Assembly (NCBI RefSeq): GCF_034180645.1
Contig: NZ_JAXFNY010000014.1
Coordinates: forward strand, 1-64,000
Origin: Mobiluncus sp034180645
GTDB lineage: Bacteria > Actinomycetota > Actinomycetes > Actinomycetales > Actinomycetaceae
Length of the DNA: 64,000 nt
Direction of reading: 5' to 3'
Shown here: positions 51,846-61,939 of the stretch, one piece after another
How the letters are laid out: the number at the start of each line of letters is the position of its first letter
Numbering within the stretch: the first letter of the stretch is position 1
Position numbers and translations under genes: made by a program
Notes under the pieces: model-generated
What the model was told of the DNA's origin: nothing
The model's database searches: none
What the model saw: the letters and a program-made list of their open reading frames with translations, nothing else

Positions 51846-53987
51846 GTGCTTTTCAGATTCGACAAGTTCCAGTCCAGTGGGCATCTCCACCCCGTCGCGC
51901 CGCCTCATCCACCGCAAGGACCTCGCCCGGAGCAACCGGCAGTATCGGGAGAAACCCGCGTTAGCGTCTCTGGAACCAGCGAGGAAAAGCCCCGCGTGTC
52001 CCCGCGCAACGCCACATCCCCCCAGGCCGAGACAACTTTACAATCCCCACCAGACCCTGCTTCAACAGACCCGAAAATGCCGCGCTACCAGCTGCGCGGC
52101 TTGGATGGGATTCGAGCACTGGCGGCTTTGGCGGTGCTGGTTTACCACGTGGCTCCGAACTGGCTGCCGGGAGGATTCCTGGGGGTAGACGTATTTTTTG
52201 TGCTGTCTGGATTCCTGATTACGGCCCTGTTAGCGCGTGAACAGCGCCTCACCGGGCGCATCGATGTCCGTGCTTTTTGGCTCCGGCGCTTCCGGAGATT
52301 GGTTCCCGCCGTAACCTTGATCGTACTGGTGACCGTGCCGCTGGCAGCCTTGGTAAACCGGGATTTCCTAGTGGGCATCTGGTATCAAGTCCTGGGAACT
52401 CTGACCTATACCTATAACTGGGTCAATGTGGCTTTTGGGGGCTCCTATTTTGACCGGACCAACCCCCAGTTCCTCGCTAATATGTGGACTCTGGCGGTAG
52501 AGCAGCAATTTTACCTGGTGTGGCCCTTGATTTTGTTGCTGGCTTTCCTGATTCCCACCCGGCATCGGTGGTTGGTGCCCGCGCTGCTGGCTTTGGCTTC
52601 TGTAAGCGAAATGGCGGTGTTAAAAGCCGGGGGTGGGAACCTGACCCGCATCTACGAAGGCACCGACACGCACGCTTTCGGGCTGATGCTGGGGGCGACT
52701 TTGGCTTTGCTGTTCCCCTTGGCGTTGGAAAACACCCCGCATTACCTGGATCGTTCCACAGTCCGGTTGCGCGGCTTGGCGGCTTGGGTAGGCATGGTTG
52801 GGGTGTTCGTCAGTTTCCTGATGCTGCGTGACAGTGACCCCTTCACCTATCCGTGGGGAGTGTTGGCGGTTAGCGTGTTGACCATCGGGATTATCCAGGC
52901 TTGTTTGGAGGAAGTCTCCGGCGTGAGCGGACCGGGTCAGGTCCTGGTCGAATTCTTGTCGTGGCCTCCCTTGCAATGGCTAGGTGTGCGCTCCTATTCC
53001 CTGTACCTGTGGCATTGGCCAGTGTTCATGCTGGTCAACAACCTCTGGCGGGGATTGCCGCAGTGGGCGGCGCTGGTGATTATTGCCGCGGTATCGATAT
53101 TGGCGGCATCTGTGAGCTACAAATATGTCGAAAGACCCATGCGGCACAACGGTTTAATCGTCACCTGGAAACGTTGGTTTGCGCCGCGTTCGCAAAAGGC
53201 CGTGAGCCCGGCGGCTTCCTCCCGGTTGCGGGTATCGTGGTGGCGGCGCTCCCTGGTTTGGACGGCGGCTGTGGTCGCGGTGCTGCCGCTGGTCATCTCT
53301 ATCGCCATAGCCCCAGAAAAAACCGCTGCCGAACAACTTGTTGAAGCCGGGGCGAACTTTATTCATAACGAAAAGCCGGGGGACAGCCACGACTCGAAAA
53401 CTGGTGCGGAGGAAAAACCATCGGAGCCAACTCCCCAAACTAAGCCAACCACGTCAACCAAGCCTTCTGAAGCTAATGAGCCAATCTCCGGGGACCAAGT
53501 CGACATTATTGGGGACTCGGTGACTCTGGCTGCGGCACCGAAACTCGTCCAAACTCTGCCCGGTGCCACCATAGACGCGGCGGTATCACGCAGCTCAGCG
53601 GCAGGTGTGGGCATCATGCGGGCCCGTCAAGCCCAAGGCACGCTACGTCCCTACGTAGTCTTTGCTCTCGCGACGAATTCGACGTTTCGAGTTCAAGATG
53701 GCGAAGCTCTGCTCGCCGAGTTCCCGCAGACGAAATTTGTGTTCGTGACCGGTCACGGCCGGGCCTCCCAGGAGTGGATTCAAATCTCGAACCAGACCAT
53801 GTATGCCCTGGCTGGCGCCCACCCTGACCGGGTGAAAGTCGCCAGCTGGGACAGTGCTATCGCCGGTCATACGGACCTTTTGGCCAGCGACGAGGTTCAC
53901 CCCGGCCCAGCCGGGCAAGATATCTATACCGCGACCGTTCAAGCAGCACTGCAGCAGTTCCAATCCAAGGCCGGTAGCGGTTCTTAG
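51846..53987 (+). CDS. OafA-type acyltransferase with SGNH domain
   Basis: A 713-aa integral membrane protein. A Pro-rich cytosolic N-terminus of about 80 residues precedes an acyltransferase-3 domain (GLDGIRALAALAVLVYHVAP, GVDVFFVLSGFLIT, about ten membrane helices to about residue 490). A disordered Glu/Lys/Thr linker and a C-terminal extracellular SGNH esterase domain follow (IGDSVTLAAA, ATNS, DEVHPGPAGQ). This OafA/OatA layout O-acetylates peptidoglycan or other surface glycans. Start GTG 51846. Its 3' end overlaps the convergent PHP gene by 4 bp. Confidence 0.93.
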   Translation: MLFRFDKFQSSGHLHPVAPPHPPQGPRPEQPAVSGETRVSVSGTSEEKPRVSPRNATSPQAETTLQSPPDPASTDPKMPRYQLRGLDGIRALAALAVLVYHVAPNWLPGGFLGVDVFFVLSGFLITALLAREQRLTGRIDVRAFWLRRFRRLVPAVTLIVLVTVPLAALVNRDFLVGIWYQVLGTLTYTYNWVNVAFGGSYFDRTNPQFLANMWTLAVEQQFYLVWPLILLLAFLIPTRHRWLVPALLALASVSEMAVLKAGGGNLTRIYEGTDTHAFGLMLGATLALLFPLALENTPHYLDRSTVRLRGLAAWVGMVGVFVSFLMLRDSDPFTYPWGVLAVSVLTIGIIQACLEEVSGVSGPGQVLVEFLSWPPLQWLGVRSYSLYLWHWPVFMLVNNLWRGLPQWAALVIIAAVSILAASVSYKYVERPMRHNGLIVTWKRWFAPRSQKAVSPAASSRLRVSWWRRSLVWTAAVVAVLPLVISIAIAPEKTAAEQLVEAGANFIHNEKPGDSHDSKTGAEEKPSEPTPQTKPTTSTKPSEANEPISGDQVDIIGDSVTLAAAPKLVQTLPGATIDAAVSRSSAAGVGIMRARQAQGTLRPYVVFALATNSTFRVQDGEALLAEFPQTKFVFVTGHGRASQEWIQISNQTMYALAGAHPDRVKVASWDSAIAGHTDLLASDEVHPGPAGQDIYTATVQAALQQFQSKAGSGS

Positions 53988-54868
53988 CTCAGCGGCAGCT
54001 CGCCTAACAGCGGGCTGGCACCCGCGGCGAGAATCTGGCGCAGGCTGGCTTCGGGCATGGTGTTTTCCCCCAGCTGATTAGGCTTGCCCGCCCCGTGGTA
54101 ATCCGAAGCCCCGGAGACAAACAAATCTAGCTCCCGGGCCAAACCTGTGGCCAGTTGGCGGGCGGGAGCATCATGTTCGCGGTGGTTGACTTCAATGCCC
54201 CGCAGGCCGTTTTGAGCGAGTTTGCGAACTATGGCGGGGTCCAGCCTCCGTTTGCTGCGCGTCAACGAAAACGGGTGAGCCAGCACGGGAACCCCGCCAT
54301 CGGCGCTGATAGCCTCCAGGACGGCGAAACTGTCAACAATCGGGCGCGAAACGTAATAGGGGGAGCCGGGATTGAGGACCTTTTCGAATGCTTCGGAGCG
54401 GGTCTGAAAGTAGCCTTTCCGCACCAGGGCATCGCCGATATGCGGTCGACCCGGGGTCAATCCGGTAATCTCTGCCTGCACGTCTGACCATGTCAGCGGA
54501 TAATCCTGGTTGATTTTCGCGACCATGCGCCGCATGCGTTCCAAGCGATCGTGGTGGGCATTTTTTAATATTGCTCGGACGCTGCCGCGGTGGGGATCCG
54601 GCAGATAATTCAGCAGGTGAATAGGGTAGCGGTCCACGCTCGTGGAGATTTCCGTACCTAAAATAATCGCGGGCGGACGAGCCCCTTCGGCCGTTAACTC
54701 GGCACGGGCGGCGCGAAATGGCTCCCAGTGCTCGAACGTATCGTGATCGACTGCCCCGATGACATCCAACCCGGCAGCGCGTGCCTTGTTTAGCAAATCA
54801 CGTGGAGTATCCGTGCCATCGGAGAGCGCGGAATGCACGTGGGGGTCGATTTTCAAGGCCATATCCAC
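53984..54868 (-). CDS. PHP-domain phosphoesterase
   Basis: A 294-aa metal-dependent phosphoesterase of the PHP/YciV (RnmAM) type. Metal ligands are DPHVHSALSDGTDTP at the N-terminus, AVDHDTFEHW, the mid-protein GTEIS, and a C-terminal GASDYHGAGKP with the last Asp and His. Likely acts on 3',5'-bisphosphonucleotides or short RNA 5' ends. Starts at ATG 54868 or two codons later. Confidence 0.92.
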   Translation of the reverse strand: MDMALKIDPHVHSALSDGTDTPRDLLNKARAAGLDVIGAVDHDTFEHWEPFRAARAELTAEGARPPAIILGTEISTSVDRYPIHLLNYLPDPHRGSVRAILKNAHHDRLERMRRMVAKINQDYPLTWSDVQAEITGLTPGRPHIGDALVRKGYFQTRSEAFEKVLNPGSPYYVSRPIVDSFAVLEAISADGGVPVLAHPFSLTRSKRRLDPAIVRKLAQNGLRGIEVNHREHDAPARQLATGLARELDLFVSGASDYHGAGKPNQLGENTMPEASLRQILAAGASPLLGELPLS

Positions 54869-54973
54869 ATCCTAATGATTCGCCGGCGAAGCCGTCCTGG
54901 CGTGCGGGGTCACGGGGATTCTCGTGAGCGTCAGACAGAGCCGGAGCCGTCCGAACTCGGGACAGTCGCGGCG

Positions 54974-56488
54974 CTATTCTGCCTGCACGCGGGCAATCCA
55001 GGCTTCCACGTCAGCCACGGTGCGGGGGATATTCTGTGAGATACGCTCGCATTTGCCGCCGGGTCCCACCAAAATGTCGTCCTCGATACGCACGGAAATG
55101 CCCCGATACTCCGGGGGAACTGCCAAGTCGTCTTTTCGGAAGTACAGTCCGGGCTCGATGGTGAAAATCATGCCGGGTTCCAGCCTGGCCCCGTTGTACA
55201 TTTCGCGGCGTGCCTGGGCGCAATCATGAACGTCAATGCCCAGGTGGTGTGAAGTGCCATGCACCATCCACCGGCGGTGATACTGACCGTCCTCCTGCAG
55301 TGATTCCTCCCAGGAAACCGGTAGCAGACCCCACTCGTCAAGCCTCTGCGCGATGACGCGCATCGCGGCGCTATGGACATCTGAGAAAATACAGCCCGGC
55401 TGATTCGCTTGGTCAAAAGCCGCGTCGGCAGCATCCAGGACCGCTTGATAAACGCGACGCTGCACCTCATTGAAATGACCATTAATCGGCAGGGTTCGGG
55501 TGATGTCCGCGGTGTAAAGCGAATCGAGTTCCACTCCGGCGTCAATCAAGATGAGATCGCCTTCCCGCACCACACCATCGTTGTTGATCCAGTGCAGGGT
55601 AGCGGCGTGTTCCCCGGAAGCCGCAATGGTGTCGTATCCCAGGCCGTTACCGACTTCCCGAGCCCGCGCTCCGAATGCACCTTCTACCACGCGCTCGCCG
55701 CGGAAATGTTTCACCGCCCGCGGGAAAGATCGAATCGCCTCTTCAAAGCCTTCCTTGGTAGCGGCGACAGCCTTGCGCATCTCCTCGATTTCCCAATCGT
55801 CCTTAGTCAGGCGCAGTTCAGAAGTTGCTTCCTCCAGTAAATTGTCCAGGTCCTTGGCGACATCGGGGTCAATCCCAGCTTGCTCGCGAACCTGATTCAC
55901 CACTGACGCGGCCTGGGAATCGGAGGTAGAAATCATCGCAATCTGGACCTGACCAGCATCTTTGGCCAATAAATCGGGCAGTGTCTCCAGGTGGGCACAA
56001 GGAATCCCACACATGCGCTCGAACTCCTCCAGCGAGGGACGCACCCCAACCCACAGCTCGCCGTAACGCGAATCTGCGTAAAACTCCTCAGAAGCGCGTG
56101 ACGCGCGAGGACGGAAAAAGACGGTGGCGGTGTGGGTTCCTTCGCCTTCACCGGTTTCACCTTCCCGAACCGGGTTCAAAACCAATACGGCATCGGGAAT
56201 CAAGTCAGTTCCCAAGCCGGTCAGGTGGGAAAACGCGGAGTGCGGCCGGAATCGGTAGTCACAGTCATTGTTGCGCACCACCAGGGCACCAGCAGGAACG
56301 ACCAGCCGCACCCCTTTAAACTTTTCCCCCAGCTTCACGCGGCGGCGCAGCGCGTAAGGGGCAGCGCTAGACCGTTCGTAGCCATCGGTGGGACGCGGAC
56401 CCCAGTTCTCGCCGATAAACTTCTTAAACTCTTTGGACTGGGGCTGACGGGAGCGGTTCTTGCCGCGGGTATCTATTTGATCACTCAT
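54974..56488 (-). CDS. pepP: Xaa-Pro aminopeptidase (M24B)
   Basis: About 504 aa; start ATG 56488 (MSDQIDTRG) is preferred over an ORF extension upstream. N-terminal AMP_N domain (about 50-190), then a pita-bread catalytic domain with the metal ligands LILIDAGVE, ADITRTLP, HGTSHHLGIDVHD and the terminal Glu residues in FTIEPGLYF and RIEDDI. It removes N-terminal residues before proline in the cytosol. Confidence 0.95.
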   Translation of the reverse strand: MSDQIDTRGKNRSRQPQSKEFKKFIGENWGPRPTDGYERSSAAPYALRRRVKLGEKFKGVRLVVPAGALVVRNNDCDYRFRPHSAFSHLTGLGTDLIPDAVLVLNPVREGETGEGEGTHTATVFFRPRASRASEEFYADSRYGELWVGVRPSLEEFERMCGIPCAHLETLPDLLAKDAGQVQIAMISTSDSQAASVVNQVREQAGIDPDVAKDLDNLLEEATSELRLTKDDWEIEEMRKAVAATKEGFEEAIRSFPRAVKHFRGERVVEGAFGARAREVGNGLGYDTIAASGEHAATLHWINNDGVVREGDLILIDAGVELDSLYTADITRTLPINGHFNEVQRRVYQAVLDAADAAFDQANQPGCIFSDVHSAAMRVIAQRLDEWGLLPVSWEESLQEDGQYHRRWMVHGTSHHLGIDVHDCAQARREMYNGARLEPGMIFTIEPGLYFRKDDLAVPPEYRGISVRIEDDILVGPGGKCERISQNIPRTVADVEAWIARVQAE

Positions 56489-56602
56489 GCCCTCAAGTCT
56501 ACGCGCTCGGTGGCAACCCGCGGCTGTTTTCCCGTTCACCAAGACTGATATCCCTGTTCGGGCGTCGTCCTAGGGCCGGCGGGTGACAGGCGTGTGGTGC
56601 GA

Positions 56603-57109
56603 TTAAGGCAAGTCCGGGGCGGAATCCTCAGGGGGAACTTCGTCAGTCGTCGCGGCGGATTCTTCCACGGCTTCATCCATTCCGTGCAGGGGAGCGGCTT
56701 CCTCGGATTCGTAAAGGTCGGGGGAGGCCTGCTTCGCCGCCGCTTCCGGGTCTTCCGGGGGCTTGCGGATTAAAGCGTTCAAAGCTGTGCCGACTAATCC
56801 GGCGAGTCCGATGCCGATTATGAAAGTCCAAATGACCCGGTTTCCGCCATTTTTGCCCAGGTCGGAAAACACAAAGAACTTCATCAAACCGGCAATCAGT
56901 GCTGCGACAAAGGAGATGACATACAAGCCGCCGGGTTCGCGATGCACCAGGGCGCGCACCAGGGCAATGACTCCGCCCCAAAAACCGGCTGCCAACAGGC
57001 AAGCCCCAACGGTCTGGGTATTTTCTTCAGCCGAGAGCATCGAGAGGATGCCCAATCCTATTAAAGCGCCAAAAATGACACCTTCATAGGGAGAAAGGTG
57101 ATCAATCAT
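56603..57109 (-). CDS. Small membrane protein with acidic tail
   Basis: A 168-aa protein with four membrane segments in the first 120 residues (VIFGALIGLGILSML, LLAAGFWGGVIALV, VISFVAALIAGLMKFFVF, VIWTFIIGIGLAGLVGTAL) and an acidic, disordered C-terminus. Family not recognised. Its start codon overlaps the stop of the DEAD-box helicase gene (TGATG), so it is translated from the helicase mRNA. Confidence 0.8.
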   Translation of the reverse strand: MIDHLSPYEGVIFGALIGLGILSMLSAEENTQTVGACLLAAGFWGGVIALVRALVHREPGGLYVISFVAALIAGLMKFFVFSDLGKNGGNRVIWTFIIGIGLAGLVGTALNALIRKPPEDPEAAAKQASPDLYESEEAAPLHGMDEAVEESAATTDEVPPEDSAPDLP

Positions 57110-58704
57110 CAGCGAACCCCCTTACCTTTTCCAGCCTTGTCGGACTTGTGACGACGAGTGCGTTTACGTTGACGTTCCTTCTTTGAAGGTTCCTCGGCGA
57201 CCCCGCGCTCCGCGGGTTTTCCGCCGTCTTTGAGGCCGTGCTTCTTTTTGTTGTTCTTGTGCGGGCCGCGGCCTTTCTCAGATTTCCGGCGTCCTGAACT
57301 GGAGCCCTTACCGCCGCGACGCGACCCGAAACTGCCCGGGTCGCGCCCACCCAAATCCTCCAGTTCTTCGGCTTCCAAACCGGCGCGAACCCGTCGGGAC
57401 CGCGGCAAGTTTGCGGTAGCGTCCGTGGGAATGTCCAGGTCGGAATAGAGATGTGCAGAGGTATGGTAGGTCTCTCGCGGGTCGGGAAAATTCAAGTCGA
57501 GCGTCCGATTAATGACTCGCCACCGCGTCAGGTCCTCCCAGTCCACTAAGGTGATGGCGCTGCCTTTGTTGCCGGCGCGAGCGGTGCGCCCAATGCGGTG
57601 AATATAGGTCTTATCGTCCTCGGGACATTCATAGTTAATTACGTGGGTCACGTCATCCACGTCTATGCCTCGCGCCGCTACGTCGGTGGCAACCAGCACG
57701 TCCACCTTGCCGTGACGGAAAGCCCGCAAAGCCCGCTCTCGTGCATTTTGACCCAAGTCACCGTGAATCGCGCCGGTGGCGAAGCCCCGTTCGGAGAGAT
57801 CGTCAGCCAACCGTTGGCAAATCCGTTTCGTGCGGGTAAAGATAATCGTCAAGCCGCGACCTCGAGCTTGCAAAATCCGGGCGACGACTTCTGTCTTGTT
57901 CAAGGAATGCACCCGGTACACGACTTGTTTGACCTGCCGCACGGTCTGTGAAGAATCAGTCGGATCGGCGGCACGGATATGTGTGGGCTGGAACATGTAA
58001 CGCCGCGCCAGAGCCACCACCGGGCCGGGCATAGTGGCAGAAAACAGCATGGTGTGGCGGTGCGAGGGAATCTGGGAGATGAGTTTTTCCACGTCAGGCA
58101 GGAAACCCATGTCCAACATTTCGTCGGCCTCATCCAAAACCAAGGTCCGCACCCGCCCCAGTTTCAAGGTGCCCTGATTCATCAGGTCAATCAGACGTCC
58201 CGGAGTGCCCACCACTACCTCGACGCCCTGGCGCAGCGCGTCGACCTGGGAATCGAATCCGACCCCACCGTAAATCTCTAGGATTCGGGCAACTCGATGG
58301 GTCGCTGCTGCCCGGATCTCCGCCGCGACTTGCTTCGCCAGTTCGCGGGTGGGCAGAACCACCAAGGCTTGCGGGGCTCCAGAATCCGGAATCTCGTCCC
58401 AGCCTTCATCGCCGGGACCGATAATGTCGTGCAGGATCGGAATGGCGAATCCAAGAGTCTTACCGGTGCCGGTTTTGGCCTGACCGATAATGTCCTGGCG
58501 GTTCAACGCGACCGGCAAGGTCAGGGCTTGAATCGGAAACGGATGAATGATGCCTTGATCACGCAAAGCCGCAACGATTTCGGGTTCCACATCAAAATCG
58601 GCGAAAGTTTTGTCTTGGTTCGCTTCCAAGTCATTAATACCGGTGATGTCCGCCGCGGCTTCCTCGTCAGTTCCCGCGGTTTCCAAGGTATTTTCGCTCC
58701 TCAA
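57109..58704 (-). CDS. rhlE: DEAD-box RNA helicase
   Basis: A 531-aa SF2 helicase: Q motif FPIQALTLPVAL, AKTGTGKTLGF, PTRELAKQ, VLDEADEMLDMGF, FSATMP, FTRTKRICQRLAD, ATDVAARGIDVDDV and HRIGRTAR. A basic C-terminal tail of about 110 residues (RRGGKGSSSGRRKSEKG) probably binds RNA. The gene neighbourhood corresponds to mycobacterial rhlE (Rv3211). It is co-transcribed with the small membrane protein downstream. Confidence 0.95.
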   Translation of the reverse strand: MRSENTLETAGTDEEAAADITGINDLEANQDKTFADFDVEPEIVAALRDQGIIHPFPIQALTLPVALNRQDIIGQAKTGTGKTLGFAIPILHDIIGPGDEGWDEIPDSGAPQALVVLPTRELAKQVAAEIRAAATHRVARILEIYGGVGFDSQVDALRQGVEVVVGTPGRLIDLMNQGTLKLGRVRTLVLDEADEMLDMGFLPDVEKLISQIPSHRHTMLFSATMPGPVVALARRYMFQPTHIRAADPTDSSQTVRQVKQVVYRVHSLNKTEVVARILQARGRGLTIIFTRTKRICQRLADDLSERGFATGAIHGDLGQNARERALRAFRHGKVDVLVATDVAARGIDVDDVTHVINYECPEDDKTYIHRIGRTARAGNKGSAITLVDWEDLTRWRVINRTLDLNFPDPRETYHTSAHLYSDLDIPTDATANLPRSRRVRAGLEAEELEDLGGRDPGSFGSRRGGKGSSSGRRKSEKGRGPHKNNKKKHGLKDGGKPAERGVAEEPSKKERQRKRTRRHKSDKAGKGKGVR

Positions 58705-58824
58705 TGTGTATCTTCCTTATCGTTGTCAGTGCTCAAAAGTCGTTTGCCTATATCTTTCATTGTAAACCGAGCCGGCTGGAGGATGTGGTTTTCCTGCCTG
58801 GTTCACCATTTCGCAGGCAAAAGC

Positions 58825-61008
58825 CTAGAACTCGGTGACGTTGTGGTTGACATAGTCTGGCCATTCCAGCGCGCTGTGTAAGGTTTCTTCACAGATTGCG
58901 GCATATCCGCCCAGAGCAGTTACTTGGAAGGCGTTGAGTTTCGCCAAGGTGTGCATGGTATTTTTGTCCAGGGCTCCGCATCCGCGTGGCACCAGCAAAA
59001 TTGGCCCGTTGTGCAGGTGCCCTCCCGAAACCGCGTCTGCAAACACGTCTCCGCGAGCTAGGTAGGCGTGGGTTGAGGGCTGCAGACGTGCGGATTCCAA
59101 AGCGATTTCCCGCGAGGTTTCGTAGCGGTTCTGGCCTCCCAGACGGGTTGTCGCTTTGCCATTGGCTACGTTTTGCAATACCGCGTCCGACACGGCCCCT
59201 GGCCCGCCCAGGGCCACTACCCGGTCTACCTGCAGGTCTGTCGCCAGTTGACGTATAGTGGCGATAGCGGGGGAGGACGAATCGACCAGGACGATAGGTC
59301 CGTCTCCCAAGGCGGCTCCGGTCAGTGCGTCCGGTGAGACACTGCCGCCCGGTCCGTAGGCGTTGGCAATATAGAGAGAATTTGCTTTTGAAAAGGCTCG
59401 GCGGGCAATCATCACGGAAGTATCGACTCGATTGGCTCCGCCAATCCTCAAAGCGGCGTGCCCCCCGGCGAGTTCATAGAGCCGAGCGTCCGAAATAGCG
59501 CCGGTTCCCCCCAAAGCCGCCACTTGCTTGGGTCCCAGAGCGCGCAGAGTCTCGGAAATGACCGGGGACACGGGAGAGGTGTCGGGAGGGACCAACAGTA
59601 CCGGACCGTCCTTGAGAACTCCGCCAACCAGGGCATCAGCGAAAACATCAGACCGAGCCAGGTAAACCACCGCGGGGCGTGAGTTTGATAATTTGGCGAT
59701 GGCAGCGGAAGTTTCGAATCGATTGGCTCCGCCAATCCGGTCAGCGTGCAGGTCAGGGATGTGCGGGTGGGGATCCAGCGAGTTAATCACCCCGTCTTGA
59801 TCTGCGTCGCCGTTGGGGTCGGCGGGCCAATTGGAGTTAAACAGGTTTATCTGGTAGCTGGTTGAGGACGGGACCGGTTGACAGTTTGGAGCGGTGCGGA
59901 TGTTAGAAATACTGACGGTATAGGGCGCCACATTGTAAAAGTCGGGAATAATCAGCTGATTCAGGGGAACTTTGAATAAAATCGTATCATATCCGCCGTA
60001 TTCCCACGGCGTTAGATTGGGGTCGACCCCGGGTTCCGAACGGTGAATGACCTGCAGCGGAATATCTCCCGCGGGGCCGCTCACACGGACCTCGGCAGCC
60101 CGCAAATCGGCGCACTGACCCGAGTAAGACCAGCGGGACACGTTTTCGCCCGCTCCGGTAGGCAGGATACGGGAAGGGAAATACCCCGCCGCCGGCCACG
60201 CGATGCTCGGCGGCTGGTGATTCGTGGAATCCCAAAAACTGGGGTGGACGGGCCTTCCGGCGGCCTCATAAGTCGTGTCGAAAAGCTGGATAGAAGTGGC
60301 GGTAGGGCCGGAGGTTCCGATAGAAACCGCTCCGATAGCAGCGTTTGCCTGAACGGGCGAAAACATCTGGAGCCGATGCCCCAGGTTGTCATTGGTGTTC
60401 GCGGTCGAGGCTTCGGTGATATATCGCAAGACTTCCGTGGCCGGGGTGACGATACCGTCCAACCGGGCAATGACCCCCGAACGTGAGGCGAGTTTCACGT
60501 CCTCGTTGAGGCACACCACGCCCGGAACAGAGTCGGGGGCTCCTGAGGCGATTGGGCCGGCCGCAGCGGTGAGGGCTGCTGCTTGTGCTGGACCTTGTGG
60601 AGCGTAGTGGGCAGGCAAACTGACCGGGGCGAGGCGATTGAGCGAGCGGAAATAGTTCCAGGTCGAGAGCATTTTTTGGACAGCCTCAGGCTGTGCAGTG
60701 CCGGGGGTACACGAAGAGATGACCGTCCCGGAAGAAAAGGGGGTGACCTTGTCTGCTAAGTCCCACAAGGCCTCAAACTCGGAGCGAGCCACCGTCTCAC
60801 TGTTCCCCGGTGCCGCTTGTGCCGCGGCAGGCTGGCCCGGCACAAAAGTTGCTTCGGGACTACCCGCTGCCAGCCCGGTCGCGGCCAGCCCCACAACTGC
60901 CAGCGTCACGCCGGCCCGCCGCCGCAGGCGGCTATCGCCCCAAAAGCGAGCGGCATACCGATGACGAGCCCCGGCTGGTTCCAAGTTCAGAAAAAAAGAA
61001 ATCCCCAT
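58825..61008 (-). CDS. Secreted protein with CAP-like region, Ca-binding repeat and three cell-wall-binding 2 repeats
   Basis: A 727-aa protein. A long basic n-region and hydrophobic core (AGVTLAVVGLAATGLAAG, about residues 32-49) form a signal peptide. Residues 85-390 resemble a divergent CAP/SCP domain (TWNYFRSLNRLAPVSL; WSYSGQCADLRAAEVRVSGP). Next comes a thrombospondin-3-like Ca site (DPNGDADQDGVINSLDP, about 412-428). Then three CWB2 repeats (RIGGANRFETS, RIGGANRVDTS, RLGGQNRYETS), which bind wall polymers non-covalently. Probably surface-exposed. Confidence 0.85.
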   Translation of the reverse strand: MGISFFLNLEPAGARHRYAARFWGDSRLRRRAGVTLAVVGLAATGLAAGSPEATFVPGQPAAAQAAPGNSETVARSEFEALWDLADKVTPFSSGTVISSCTPGTAQPEAVQKMLSTWNYFRSLNRLAPVSLPAHYAPQGPAQAAALTAAAGPIASGAPDSVPGVVCLNEDVKLASRSGVIARLDGIVTPATEVLRYITEASTANTNDNLGHRLQMFSPVQANAAIGAVSIGTSGPTATSIQLFDTTYEAAGRPVHPSFWDSTNHQPPSIAWPAAGYFPSRILPTGAGENVSRWSYSGQCADLRAAEVRVSGPAGDIPLQVIHRSEPGVDPNLTPWEYGGYDTILFKVPLNQLIIPDFYNVAPYTVSISNIRTAPNCQPVPSSTSYQINLFNSNWPADPNGDADQDGVINSLDPHPHIPDLHADRIGGANRFETSAAIAKLSNSRPAVVYLARSDVFADALVGGVLKDGPVLLVPPDTSPVSPVISETLRALGPKQVAALGGTGAISDARLYELAGGHAALRIGGANRVDTSVMIARRAFSKANSLYIANAYGPGGSVSPDALTGAALGDGPIVLVDSSSPAIATIRQLATDLQVDRVVALGGPGAVSDAVLQNVANGKATTRLGGQNRYETSREIALESARLQPSTHAYLARGDVFADAVSGGHLHNGPILLVPRGCGALDKNTMHTLAKLNAFQVTALGGYAAICEETLHSALEWPDYVNHNVTEF

Positions 61009-61087
61009 TCCCCTATTTTGACAACTTTTCTAGGCACTGTCTTGAGTTTCGCATACCCTACCGCAACGCAGCGCCTAGAATGAACCT

Positions 61088-61711
61088 ATGGAAATTTCGG
61101 AAGAACGCACGGCACACATGCTGGGTTTGGTGGCTTTCACGCGAATTACGGCGTACGCGAGGCTGGCTCGGGATGTGTCCCAGACCACCGATTTTGCTGA
61201 TCAGTTGGCGTTGGCGCGGATGGGGGTTTCGTTTGTGACCGCCATCGATGATTTGGAAGCGTTTGCTAACCGGCGGGGCTTAGATTTGGCGGATTTGACC
61301 CAGCCGTACGTGGGATTTTTTGACGATATGGAGCTGCGAACCCGCCCGCGTGACTGGTGGGAACGCATGGTGAAAAGCTACATTTTTGTGGGGATTTTAG
61401 CGGATATGGAGGATTTGGCAGCCCAGTTCGTCGGGGCTGATATGATTGAAATTTTGGGGGTTTCCGGGTCTGCTGGACTGACCCAATGGGTGCGGGCGCG
61501 GCTGCGTGACGGAATCGCGGCTGACCCGACGGTAGAGTCGCGCCTGTCAATGTGGGGGCGTCGCGTTGCGGGAGAGGCCGTAGCCGGGGTCAAAGCTATC
61601 CTGGATGCTTACCCGCTGCTCCTGCCCGCAGGCGTAGAGGTCAACGACAAGGTCGAGGAAATCCAAAAGCAGCATTCCCGCAGGATGGAAGACTTAGGTT
61701 TGACTTTCTAG
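61088..61711 (+). CDS. Ferritin-like fold protein
   Basis: A 207-aa all-helical protein of the actinobacterial ferritin-like family (related to the MiaE fold; Rv3210c type). Candidate metal-ligand acidic residues lie in FVTAIDDLEAF and ILADMEDLAAQF. Function is unknown. It converges with DUF3107 six bp away and is divergent from the wall-binding protein. The order DEAD helicase, ferritin-like, DUF3107, helicase is conserved in actinobacteria. Confidence 0.8.
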   Translation: MEISEERTAHMLGLVAFTRITAYARLARDVSQTTDFADQLALARMGVSFVTAIDDLEAFANRRGLDLADLTQPYVGFFDDMELRTRPRDWWERMVKSYIFVGILADMEDLAAQFVGADMIEILGVSGSAGLTQWVRARLRDGIAADPTVESRLSMWGRRVAGEAVAGVKAILDAYPLLLPAGVEVNDKVEEIQKQHSRRMEDLGLTF

Positions 61712-61717
61712 AGGAAA

Positions 61718-61939
61718 TCAGATGGCGAAGCCAATCCGGTTTTGACGCTCCGGAGCAAACTCGACATAGGCGATGCTGCCCGCATTGATGAGGGTGTGCG
61801 ACTCGCGCTTGTCCACCAAATCAATGATTTCCCCTGTGGCGATGGCATCTTTGAGCAGTTTTTGCAGTTCCTCGGGGGATTTGTCAATATCGAGGGAGAT
61901 TTCGCGGGCTACGGACTTCATTCCGATTTTGATTTCCAT
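61718..61939 (-). CDS. DUF3107 small protein
   Basis: A 73-aa protein starting MEIKIGMKSVAREISLD and containing the ATP-synthase-epsilon-like pattern LLKDAIATGEIIDLVD and GSIAYVEF, characteristic of actinobacterial DUF3107 (Rv3208A type). No function is known. ATG 61939 follows GGAAAATTA. It is divergent from the helicase gene at 62069. Confidence 0.93.
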   Translation of the reverse strand: MEIKIGMKSVAREISLDIDKSPEELQKLLKDAIATGEIIDLVDKRESHTLINAGSIAYVEFAPERQNRIGFAI

